A DNA stretch of 64,000 nt from UBA2821 sp902763335 (lineage in GTDB: Bacteria > Bacillota > Clostridia > Lachnospirales > Lachnospiraceae), in the NCBI GenBank assembly GCA_052066835.1, contig JBQHRJ010000001.1, one strand, 5' to 3'. Positions within the stretch are counted from its first letter, which is position 1. Every line of letters starts with the position of its first letter. Made by a program: the position numbers and the translations under genes. A model generated the notes under the pieces. That model did not search any database, had not been told where the DNA came from, and worked only from the letters and a program-made list of their open reading frames with translations. This document shows, piece after piece, positions 51,058 through 58,679 of this stretch.

Positions 51058-51437
51058 AAAAAATTATATTATTGTATGGGTTTAACAAATTTCAGACAGA
51101 GCAGGTGAAGAAAGCTGTAGTAATGCTTAATTATGAGGTGAAAACAGTTGAGAAAGAACAGTACGGATGGCTTCTTGGTGAACTTATAGGAGAGTATGAT
51201 GTGGCAGAAAGCCATGATGAGAATCTTGAGATACCGGGAAGAATGATGGTAGTTTCAGGTGTAGCGGAAAATGAAATTGCAAATATATTTGCAGTGTTAA
51301 GAAGTGCAACAGAAAAACTCACATATCACAAGGCAGTGGTAACGCCGACAAACATGAACTGGACATCAGCAAGACTTTTCATGGAAGTTGACAGTGAATA
51401 CAGAGAGATAAAGAGGAGACAGAGACTCAGACGGTAG
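51054..51437 (+). CDS. DUF3783-domain protein
   Basis: The 127-residue soluble protein begins KKIILLYGFNKFQTEQVKKA and has a middle VVSGVAENEIANIF, matching DUF3783, a small alpha/beta fold. It overlaps znuB by 4 bp and so is produced together with the transporter. Function is unknown; the link with metal uptake may be a clue. AAGGAATGAG precedes the start. Confidence 0.75.
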   Translation: MKKIILLYGFNKFQTEQVKKAVVMLNYEVKTVEKEQYGWLLGELIGEYDVAESHDENLEIPGRMMVVSGVAENEIANIFAVLRSATEKLTYHKAVVTPTNMNWTSARLFMEVDSEYREIKRRQRLRR

Positions 51438-51481
51438 TTTACCGTGGGATAAATTCTTTAGCGGAATGAAAGGAGAAGCGT

Positions 51482-52975
51482 ATGAAGAAAAAAATTTATC
51501 TTATTACCGGAATACTTATAGCAGCACTGACATTTACGGCATGCGGCGCAGGAAGTAAAAAAACAGCCGGTAAAGATGAAAAGACAAGCATTGACACAAT
51601 GTCGGAGGATGAGCAGGAAAAGATTTATGAGAAACTTTTCGATATCAACAGTAAGGTGAGTATAGATATAGATGTATCGGATGAAGAACTTCAAAAGATT
51701 CAGGATGATTATGAAAAATACAGTTATACTCATTCCAAATCTCCTATTTACAGACGTGCAGATAAGGTGACAATAACTATTGATGATGACAAATATGAAC
51801 TGGATGATGTGGGAATCAGAATGAAGGGAAACATGTCAAGAACAGATTTCTATGATGAGAAAAAGGGTGGAATATATAATCTGATTCATTTCAAACTCAG
51901 CTTTGATGAAGCCTTTGATAATGAAGAATATTACGGTGATGATGCAGAGGAATGGAAAGACAGTGAGAAGCTTAAAGAGAGAAAGGCGAGAACATTTGCA
52001 ACTCTTGATAAGCTTGAAGTCAAATGGAACAAAAACTATGACAATGCATATGTAAGGCAGTCATACAGCTATGAAATGTTCAGAAATTTTGGAGTGGTGG
52101 CACCGAAAAGCTCTTTTGCACAGGTTATGAGAAATGGTGAAAACTATGGTGTGTTTATGATAGGTGAACCGGTGGATAAAAAATTCATTGAAAGGAATTT
52201 TGATGAGGAAGATCAGGGCGGCGATTTATATAAGGCATCATGGACATTCAAGCCGGCAAACTATACAAAACAGATGACATACGGCATAAATGATCCTGAT
52301 GAAAATAAGTTTTATAATCTGGATTTAAAGACCAATAAGAAAACATCACAGAATGAAAAACTTGAGAATCTGTTAAATGTTATTAACGGTGAGAATGTGA
52401 CAAAGGAAGATTTGGAAAAAGTTATAGATACGGATAACTTTGTGAAATTTGCAGCAGTCAGCTATTTTCTTGGAAATCCTGATGATTTAAGAAATAATTA
52501 TAACAATCATTACATATATTTCCTTAAGAGCAGCGGAAAGGCTGTATTTATACCGTATGATTATGACAGGACATTGGGAATAACCCATTCTTACAATCCT
52601 GAATATTCGGGAATGACAGAAGTATCTCCATTTTCTGAATACGCTGAGGGAAATGGAAGTTCACAGGCCAACCCACTTTATAAATATACGATACTCAGTA
52701 ACGGATATTTTATTGATGAATATAAAAAATCACTTGCAGAGATTGCTTCAAGCGGATGGATGCAGCCACAGCGTATAGAAAGTGAATATGAAACCGTAAG
52801 GAAGAACTATGAGGATGTAGCAGTCATAGATAAGAAATTTGAAAATCTTGAAAATGACAGATTGGAGTTCAGCCTTGACGGAGAATTCAATTATGGAGAT
52901 GATGAGTATAATATGTCTGTGAGTGAGTATATGTCGAGAATATTAGACACATATAATTCTGCAATTGATAAATAA
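51482..52975 (+). CDS. CotH-family (protein kinase-like) lipoprotein
   Basis: The N-terminus is a lipoprotein signal with ALTFTAC lipobox (Cys21), so the protein is exported and anchored. Residues ~100-480 form a CotH kinase-like domain: VGIRMKGNMSR, then GDLYKASW, a NYNNHYIYF and the metal motif FIPYDYDRTLG. In Bacillus CotH phosphorylates spore-coat proteins. Because this protein is a surface lipoprotein, a role in the envelope or spore is possible. It follows the DUF3783 gene by 44 bp in the same orientation. Confidence 0.92.
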   Translation: MKKKIYLITGILIAALTFTACGAGSKKTAGKDEKTSIDTMSEDEQEKIYEKLFDINSKVSIDIDVSDEELQKIQDDYEKYSYTHSKSPIYRRADKVTITIDDDKYELDDVGIRMKGNMSRTDFYDEKKGGIYNLIHFKLSFDEAFDNEEYYGDDAEEWKDSEKLKERKARTFATLDKLEVKWNKNYDNAYVRQSYSYEMFRNFGVVAPKSSFAQVMRNGENYGVFMIGEPVDKKFIERNFDEEDQGGDLYKASWTFKPANYTKQMTYGINDPDENKFYNLDLKTNKKTSQNEKLENLLNVINGENVTKEDLEKVIDTDNFVKFAAVSYFLGNPDDLRNNYNNHYIYFLKSSGKAVFIPYDYDRTLGITHSYNPEYSGMTEVSPFSEYAEGNGSSQANPLYKYTILSNGYFIDEYKKSLAEIASSGWMQPQRIESEYETVRKNYEDVAVIDKKFENLENDRLEFSLDGEFNYGDDEYNMSVSEYMSRILDTYNSAIDK

Positions 52976-53045
52976 AAAAAACTGTAGTAAAATATTAAAA
53001 GATGTGTTGCATATAAAAACAGTTACACAGGAATGGAGAATATGT

Positions 53046-53246
53046 ATGGACAGATATTTTGAATTAGGAATTTATGAGAGCGAAAAGTCAGATGGTTCAG
53101 GAGTGTGCGGCCAGTATAAGAGTTTTGACGAGGCAAGCAAGGCAATCAGCCAGTTTACAAAGAATGACAATCAGGTTTTTATAATTGACGAACTGGAGCG
53201 TCAGGGAGAAAACATTATACAGCATGCATCATGGCTGTACAGATAG
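53046..53246 (+). CDS. Small hypothetical protein (66 aa)
   Basis: The 66-residue soluble protein starts MDRYFELGIYESEKSDGSGV and has an alternating alpha/beta look (YKSFDEASKAISQF, QVFIIDEL). ATG 53046 follows GGAATGGAG. I do not recognise a family. It lies between the CotH gene and another small gene. Confidence 0.55.
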   Translation: MDRYFELGIYESEKSDGSGVCGQYKSFDEASKAISQFTKNDNQVFIIDELERQGENIIQHASWLYR

Positions 53247-53262
53247 AAATGGAGAAATGCAC

Positions 53263-53505
53263 ATGGCTGTAAGTGTAGAATTCAAAATGGAAAGAGAAGG
53301 CCTGCTGAATGTGGGCGATGAGGTTGATGTGGAAGAGGAGAAGCTTCTGACACTTCAGGGAATGATGGTATATTATACAATTATTCCGGCTCTTGCCATG
53401 TCGAATAACATGCCGCAAAGCAAGGCTCTGAAGGAGTTTCATGGCAGAGTTACAAAGATTGTGCCATATGGAAGTGCTTCATTTGTAACGGTGGAATTTC
53501 CGTAA
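53263..53505 (+). CDS. Small hypothetical protein (80 aa)
   Basis: The 80-residue protein is beta-rich, starting MAVSVEFKMEREGLLNVGDE and ending FHGRVTKIVPYGSASFVTVEF. It might be a small beta-barrel. ATG 53263 follows GGAG by ~8 bases; ATG 53257 is possible. It lies 16 bp after the previous small gene in the same direction. No function can be assigned. Confidence 0.55.
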   Translation: MAVSVEFKMEREGLLNVGDEVDVEEEKLLTLQGMMVYYTIIPALAMSNNMPQSKALKEFHGRVTKIVPYGSASFVTVEFP

Positions 53506-53524
53506 AATGTTTGGGGAACTTCTA

Positions 53525-53552
53525 TTGACAAAATTGTTTATTGTGCTATGAT
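53525..53552 (+). promoter_or_regulatory. Promoter of ilvN
   Basis: TTGACA (53525-53530) and TATGAT (53547-53552) are 16 bp apart. The leader contains a 9-bp hairpin, ACTGTTCAG pairing CTGAATAGT (53566-53592). No T-box or leucine-rich leader peptide was seen. Confidence 0.7.
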
Positions 53553-53626
53553 AAATAAAATAATTACTGTTCAGGTGTCGATTCTGAATAGTTATACAGT
53601 TATATAACGGATGGAGGATTGTTTGA

Positions 53627-54133
53627 ATGAAGAAAATGGTATTATCAATTCTCGTTAAGAATACGTCCGGAGTTTTAAGCAGAATTTCAGGATTATTTGC
53701 CAGACGAGGATATAATATAGACAGTCTTACCGTAAGTGAGACGGAAAATATAAAATTTTCCAGAATGACTATAGTAGTCAGTGGTGAGGATGAAGTATTA
53801 GAGCAGATTCGTAAGCAGGTTTCGAAGCTTGTTGAAGTTGAGGAACTGACGGTACTTAAAGATGGAGAATCAGTGTGCCGTGAACTTATATTATGCAAGG
53901 TTGCTGTAGGTGCTGAGAGCAGACAGCAGGTAATAGCGATAGCTGATATATTCCGTGCCAAGATAGTAGATGTATCTACGGATTCACTTATGATTGAGCT
54001 TACGGGTAATCAGGCAAAGTTAGATGCTTTTGTAGGACTTTTAGAAGGATTTGAGATAAAAGAACTTGTAAGAACAGGTATCACAGGACTTACAAGAGGA
54101 AGAGCAGACATGCTTGCGGGAGAATTTGACTAA
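53627..54133 (+). CDS. ilvN: Acetolactate synthase small (regulatory) subunit
   Basis: The 168-residue protein has an N-terminal ACT domain (LSILVKNTSGVLSRISGLFARRGYNIDSLTV) and a C-terminal ALS_ss domain (~85-160). It binds valine for feedback control of acetolactate synthase. ATG 53627 has TGGAGG upstream. The catalytic subunit ilvB is not in the window. ilvC follows after 273 bp that includes one structured repeat. Confidence 0.95.
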   Translation: MKKMVLSILVKNTSGVLSRISGLFARRGYNIDSLTVSETENIKFSRMTIVVSGEDEVLEQIRKQVSKLVEVEELTVLKDGESVCRELILCKVAVGAESRQQVIAIADIFRAKIVDVSTDSLMIELTGNQAKLDAFVGLLEGFEIKELVRTGITGLTRGRADMLAGEFD

Positions 54134-54202
54134 AAGAAATGATTCGGGTATTAAATCCCGTGTACTGGTTTAACGGTTAAGATGTATTGATTCAGTTGTC
54201 AA

Positions 54203-54322
54203 TTCAGGTATCAAAAGTGGTGCTACGCACCAGCCGAACGCAATATGTGATATTGCAAGCTAGCTTGCAAATACACATATTTGTGTCGGCTAGTCCCCCG
54301 CAGGGGGCTTTTGATACCTGAA
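54203..54322 (+). repeat. Four-way-junction structured repeat, copy 4
   Basis: The 15-base arm TTCAGGTATCAAAAG (54203-54217) pairs perfectly with 54308-54322. Hairpin B is GGTGC-TAC-GCACC; hairpin C base pairs AGCCGA with TCGGCT; hairpin D is CCCCC-GCA-GGGGG, longer by one pair than in the others. It lies between ilvN and ilvC, which are in the same direction. Confidence 0.9.
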
Positions 54323-54406
54323 ACTTAAAAATTAACTAAGCTTGTTGATTGCTGTTTATAGCAGCGTTATCACATAAAACAAATAAAAAAATGGAGGCTA
54401 AAGACA

Positions 54407-55426
54407 ATGGCAGCAAAAATTTTTTATCAGGAAGATTGTAATTTATCATTATTGGATGGAAAGACCATAGCAATTATCGGTTACGGTAGCCAGGGACATG
54501 CACATGCATTAAATGCAAAGGAATCAGGCTGCGATGTAATCATCGGTTTGTACGAAGGAAGTAAGTCATGGCCTAAAGCAGAGGCACAGGGATTTAAGGT
54601 ATATACAGCCGCAGAGGCAGCTAAGAAAGCTGATATTATCATGATTCTTATCAATGATGAGTTACAGGCAGATATGTACAAGAAAGATATCGAGCCAAAC
54701 CTTGAAGCTGGAAACATGTTAATGTTCGCTCATGGTTTCAACATTCATTTCGGATGTATCAAGCCACCAGCAGATGTAGATGTAACTATGGTTGCACCTA
54801 AGGGACCTGGACATACAGTACGTTCAGAGTACCAGGCAGGAAAAGGTGTTCCTTGTCTCGTAGCTGTAGAGCAGGATGCTACAGGAAAAGCTCAGGATAT
54901 CGCACTTGCATATGCACTTGCAATCGGTGGAGCAAGAGCAGGTGTTCTTGAGACAACATTCAGAACAGAGACAGAGACAGACCTCTTCGGTGAGCAGGCA
55001 GTACTTTGTGGTGGTGTTTGTGCACTTATGCAGGCAGGTTTTGAGACACTTTGTGAAGCTGGATATGATCCAAGAAATGCATACTTCGAGTGTATCCATG
55101 AGATGAAGTTAATCGTAGACTTAATCTACCAGTCAGGATTTGCAGGAATGAGATATTCTATCTCTAACACAGCTGAGTATGGTGATTACATAACAGGTCC
55201 TAAGATTATCACAGAGGATACAAAGAAAGCTATGAAGAAGATCCTTTCTGATATTCAGGATGGTACATTTGCTAAGGAATTCTTATTAGACATGTCACCG
55301 GCAGGACGTCAGGTTCACTTCAAGGCTATGAGAAAGTTAGCAGCTGAGCATCCGGCAGAGAAAGTTGGAGAAGAAGTTAGAAAACTTTACAGCTGGAACG
55401 GAGAAGATAAGTTAATCAACAACTAA
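54407..55426 (+). CDS. ilvC: Ketol-acid reductoisomerase
   Basis: The 339-residue class I enzyme converts acetolactate to dihydroxyvalerate (valine, isoleucine and leucine pathway). It has the NAD(P)-binding GYGSQGHAHALN, metal-binding and substrate sites in ETDLFGEQAVLCGG and HEMKLIVDLIYQSG, and the C-terminal knot. Codon use is unlike the neighbours, richer in C-ending codons, consistent with high expression. ATG 54407 follows GGAGG. A strong terminator follows. Confidence 0.97.
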   Translation: MAAKIFYQEDCNLSLLDGKTIAIIGYGSQGHAHALNAKESGCDVIIGLYEGSKSWPKAEAQGFKVYTAAEAAKKADIIMILINDELQADMYKKDIEPNLEAGNMLMFAHGFNIHFGCIKPPADVDVTMVAPKGPGHTVRSEYQAGKGVPCLVAVEQDATGKAQDIALAYALAIGGARAGVLETTFRTETETDLFGEQAVLCGGVCALMQAGFETLCEAGYDPRNAYFECIHEMKLIVDLIYQSGFAGMRYSISNTAEYGDYITGPKIITEDTKKAMKKILSDIQDGTFAKEFLLDMSPAGRQVHFKAMRKLAAEHPAEKVGEEVRKLYSWNGEDKLINN

Positions 55427-55443
55427 TTCTTTATATATCAAAT

Positions 55444-55476
55444 ACCCGATGCGTGAGTGCATCGGGTGTTTTTTTT
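55444..55476 (+). terminator. Terminator after ilvC
   Basis: ACCCGATGC pairs with GCATCGGGT around a six-base loop and is followed by G and an eight-T run. Confidence 0.93.
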
Positions 55477-55488
55477 ATGTAAGCGACC

Positions 55489-55517
55489 TTGATAAATTAA
55501 AACAATTGTATTAGAAT
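55489..55517 (+). promoter_or_regulatory. Promoter of the 73-aa gene
   Basis: TTGATA (55489-55494) and TAGAAT (55512-55517) are 17 bp apart. A CTTACGTAAG palindrome lies at 55538-55547. Confidence 0.5.
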
Positions 55518-55573
55518 TATATCGGAGTTAGTCTGAACTTACGTAAGAGTTTTAACAGAATGGAGGACTAGAC

Positions 55574-55795
55574 ATGGTAATAGGTAAAACGAAAAAGATG
55601 ATTGAACAGAAGGAAAAGGAACTTTATCAGTATATGTCAAATAATTATAAGGATGAGGCACTCAGATGTTTTAAGGAATATGAGGAATTGCTGAGAAATC
55701 TTGTGTCTGAAGGAAAATTAAGTCAGAAGGATTACGAGAAATTTACTCCTAAAATTGAGGGATACAGGAGAACATTTAAAAATTATCATCATTAA
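55574..55795 (+). CDS. Small helical hypothetical protein (73 aa)
   Basis: The 73-residue, charged, all-helical protein includes MIEQKEKELYQYM, then DEALRCFKEYEELLRNL. ATG 55574 follows GGAGG. It resembles no family I can name. It precedes the GGDEF/EAL pseudogene by 38 bp and might have been its operon partner. Confidence 0.55.
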   Translation: MVIGKTKKMIEQKEKELYQYMSNNYKDEALRCFKEYEELLRNLVSEGKLSQKDYEKFTPKIEGYRRTFKNYHH

Positions 55796-55833
55796 TAAGT
55801 TATATATCTGATAAAAATAAAGGAGCAACTTAC

Positions 55834-56883
55834 ATGAGTCGAAACGAATTTGGAATGGGAAAAATCAGGAAGGTTTCGTCAATTATAGTACAGCTCTGTA
55901 TGTCAAGAGTGATATGCATGGACGATGTAACGGGTGGATACAATTGGTTTTATTTTAAAAATCATGGTGAAAAAATGCTTGAAAAAGCAAAAAAGAAAAA
56001 CAGGAAATATGCATTCTTAGATGTGCAGTATACAAAATACAGGAATTACAGTACCTGTTATGGTGGAGATGCAGGAGAAAGACTGTTATCCAATATAAAC
56101 AGGCTTATTGCAGAGTACATAGAACATGATGAATTGTGTGTACATTATTCCAAGGCAAATTTTGTGTTCTGATGCGGTTTGATGGAGAAAAGAGACTGAG
56201 AAAGAGAGTGGAGAAGCTGGCAGACATTCTTGAATCAGGCGGTGAACATCAGAAATTAAAGTTTCATATCGGGGTATCCATAGCAACGGATAAGGAAATT
56301 CCGCAGAAACATGAACATGGAAAGTGGGCTACCCGTATAGAACATTTTTATAATCATGCATGTATTGCCAGAGCATCTATTCAGGAGCAGGAAGACAGAA
56401 GGGTGGCATTGTTTGACAGCAGACTGCTTGAACAGCATTTATGGAACAATAAAATTGAAGAAATGATGGAAGATTCATTGAAAAACAATGAATTTAAGAT
56501 ATATCTTCAGGCAAAATACAGTCCTTCCGGAGAAAAGCTTATGGGGGGCAGAAGCTCTGGTAAGATGGGTTAATAATGAGAATGGAGTTATAACGCCTGA
56601 CAGTTTTATACCTATAATTGAACAGAACGGATTTATTACAAAACTGGATGATTATATGATATCAGGTGTTGCGGGACTTATTCCACACAATACTATTGAA
56701 TTTGAGCTGACAGAGAGTGCTTTTTTCGATGATAAACGAAGGATAATTGAAACGGTAAAAGAATTACAGAGTAATGGATTTTCAGTTTCTATGGATGATT
56801 TTGGTTCGGGGTATTTCTTTGCAAAACCGGAACCGGTAAAGGAATTTGAAAGCAGACATTTACAAAAAATTCAAAAAATTTGA
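55834..56883 (+). pseudogene. Decayed GGDEF-EAL cyclic-di-GMP signalling gene
   Basis: Three overlapping frames together resemble a GGDEF-EAL protein. 55834-56172 holds a GGDEF-like half (HDELCVHYSKANFVF, then stop); 56136-56573 continues the frame and enters the EAL region (EFKIYLQAKYSP); 56488-56883 finishes it (GAEALVRWVN, FELTESAF, MDDFGSG). One frameshift lies near 56163-56172; the second lies within a run of six G bases (56546-56551). Parts normally found between the EAL segments (around residues IPHNTIEF) and after MDDFGSGY are missing. It is therefore inactive as a diguanylate cyclase/phosphodiesterase. Confidence 0.85.
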
Positions 56884-56891
56884 AACTTTAC

Positions 56892-56920
56892 TTGCGATTT
56901 GAATATACTTGTGGTATAGT
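56892..56920 (+). promoter_or_regulatory. Promoter of the riboswitch-controlled CDF gene
   Basis: TTGCGA (56892-56897) and TATAGT (56915-56920) are 17 bp apart and about 40 bp ahead of the riboswitch. Confidence 0.5.
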
Positions 56921-56960
56921 ATAAAAATACTCTTTGCACTGCATTTTAATCTACAGTACA

Positions 56961-57074
56961 AACTGAACAGGCCGGGGCGTAAGTCTTGAGAGCCGGGTCG
57001 CAAGGCGACAGTGGATATGACATCTACGGGACAGTAGTTACTATTACTGGATACGTGGGTGTTTTTATTTTTTT
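56961..57074 (+). ncRNA. NiCo riboswitch with terminator expression platform
   Basis: The leader fits the NiCo (czcD) aptamer: ACTGAACAGGC, then AGCCGGGTCGC with GGCGAC, then GGATATGACATCTAC and GGGACAGT, which closes helix P1 with the initial ACTG. Downstream, CATCTACG (57021-57028), which belongs to the aptamer's last helix, can instead pair with CGTGGGTG (57054-57061) before a T-rich stretch (57062-57074), forming a terminator. Metal-bound aptamer would block that terminator, so it is an ON switch for cobalt or nickel. It precedes a CDF efflux gene, as in other Clostridia. Confidence 0.93.
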
Positions 57075-57187
57075 GGAAGTTCTTTCCAGAGTAAACTCCC
57101 CATTTAAAGTAAGTGACATAGAGAGAATATACTATAAAAACGCTTAAAGTGTATATATTACACATACGGCAATAGGAGGTTATCGCT

Positions 57188-58072
57188 ATGGAAAATAATT
57201 TTAAACATGTTGCAATGAAAGTTTCGGTTGTAAGTATCGTTGTGAATGTGGCATTGTCACTTTTTAAACTGCTTGCAGGTATAGTGGCACATTCAGGTGC
57301 CATGATAAGTGATGCCATACATTCGGCATCAGATGTATTTAGCACATTTGTGGTTATGGTTGGAATAAAAATGTCCGGTAAGAAATCTGACAAAGAGCAT
57401 CCTTACGGGCATGAGAGAATGGAATGTGTTGCGGCTATTGTTCTGGCTACAATTCTTGCAATGACCGGGCTTGGAATAGGATATTCAGCTGTGAAAAATG
57501 TAATTGAAGGTGATTATAAACATCTTGCAGTTCCGGGAATACTGGCACTTGTAGCGGCAGTGGTATCCATATTGAGCAAGGAAGCAATGTTCTGGTATAC
57601 AAGAATCAATGCTAAAAAGATAGATTCCGGTGCACTTATGGCAGACGCATGGCACCACAGATCAGATGCATTATCATCAATTGGAGCACTTATAGGTATA
57701 GCAGGCGCAAGAATGGGATTTCCGGTGGCAGATTCTATAGCAAGCCTTGTTATATGCCTGTTTATAGAAAAGGCATCATATGATATATTTAAGGACGCCA
57801 TAGACAAGATGGTTGATAAGGCATGTGATGAGAATACAGAGGAATCAATAGAAAAATGCGTGTTGTCTGAGGAGGGTGTTTTAGGCATCGACCTTTTAAG
57901 AACACGTACATTTGGAAATAAGATATATGTTGATGTGGAAATAAGAGCAAATGGAGATAAGACATTGTGGGAAACGCATGCAATAGCAGAAAATGTCCAC
58001 AATTCGATAGAACAGAAATTTCCTAAAGTTAAACATATTATGGTACATGTAAATCCTGCAAATAATTTATAA
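57188..58072 (+). CDS. Cation diffusion facilitator (CDF) metal exporter
   Basis: The 294-residue protein has six membrane helices and a C-terminal cytoplasmic domain (~210-290). Metal-site motifs are SDAIHSASD (helix 2), KEHPYGHERME, and DAWHHRSDA (helix 5) as in FieF/CzcD proteins. It exports divalent cations in exchange for protons. The NiCo riboswitch directly upstream suggests nickel or cobalt as the main substrate. ATG 57188 follows AATAGGAGG. Confidence 0.94.
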   Translation: MENNFKHVAMKVSVVSIVVNVALSLFKLLAGIVAHSGAMISDAIHSASDVFSTFVVMVGIKMSGKKSDKEHPYGHERMECVAAIVLATILAMTGLGIGYSAVKNVIEGDYKHLAVPGILALVAAVVSILSKEAMFWYTRINAKKIDSGALMADAWHHRSDALSSIGALIGIAGARMGFPVADSIASLVICLFIEKASYDIFKDAIDKMVDKACDENTEESIEKCVLSEEGVLGIDLLRTRTFGNKIYVDVEIRANGDKTLWETHAIAENVHNSIEQKFPKVKHIMVHVNPANNL

Positions 58073-58151
58073 CAATCATTGAATTTAATGTATAAGTTAT
58101 GTATAATGTAAAAAGATGCAATGAAACTTTATACAGGGAAATGAGGATGCG

Positions 58152-58646
58152 ATGGAAAATCAGATATATCCTGATGTTGCAGGAATAGACATACTTGAAT
58201 GTACAATATACGAACTTGAAGAGCAGGGAAGGCTTGGACAGGAAAAAGAATATATCCAGCACGGAACAACGACTGTATACGAACATAGCGTGAGAGTTGC
58301 ATATATAAGCCTTCTGATAGCACACAGGCTTAAACTTAAAGTTGATTACAAATCAATGATAAGGGGTGCATTACTTCACGATTATTTCTTATATGACTGG
58401 CATGAAAAAGATGATTCACATAAACTGCACGGCTTTACCCATGCAATGACATCATTAAGAAATGCTAAAAAAGACTATAATCTTAACTGGAAGGAAAAAG
58501 AGATTATTGCAAAGCATATGTTTCCGCTTAATATTATTCCGCCACATTGTAAAGAAGCGTGGATTGTATGTATGGCGGATAAATATTGTGCCACTTTAGA
58601 AACATTGGGACCGCTTATGTTGTGGAAAAGATGGATGGCAGGCTGA
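58152..58646 (+). CDS. HD-domain phosphohydrolase
   Basis: The 164-residue protein has an HD fold: EHSVRVAYISLLIAHRL, then the metal-binding GALLHDYFLYDWHE and IAKHMFPLN with later MADKYCATLET. Such small HD proteins hydrolyse nucleotides or phosphate esters; the substrate here is unknown. ATG 58152 is preceded by GAGGATGC. It lies between the CDF exporter and an HD-GYP gene and is co-oriented with both. Confidence 0.85.
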   Translation: MENQIYPDVAGIDILECTIYELEEQGRLGQEKEYIQHGTTTVYEHSVRVAYISLLIAHRLKLKVDYKSMIRGALLHDYFLYDWHEKDDSHKLHGFTHAMTSLRNAKKDYNLNWKEKEIIAKHMFPLNIIPPHCKEAWIVCMADKYCATLETLGPLMLWKRWMAG

Positions 58647-58679
58647 TATATACAAAAAGCTATACAGGTGGAGAAAACG

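Noticed and set aside
53566..53592. ilvN leader hairpin considered as a T-box or peptide attenuator
   Set aside because: There is no T-box sequence, specifier loop or branched-chain-rich leader peptide; only a single 9-bp hairpin is present.
5870..54322. The four structured repeats considered as CRISPR or rho-independent terminators
   Set aside because: They are thousands of bases apart with no spacers, and no T-run follows the outer arm. One copy sits between divergent genes, where a terminator would serve no purpose.
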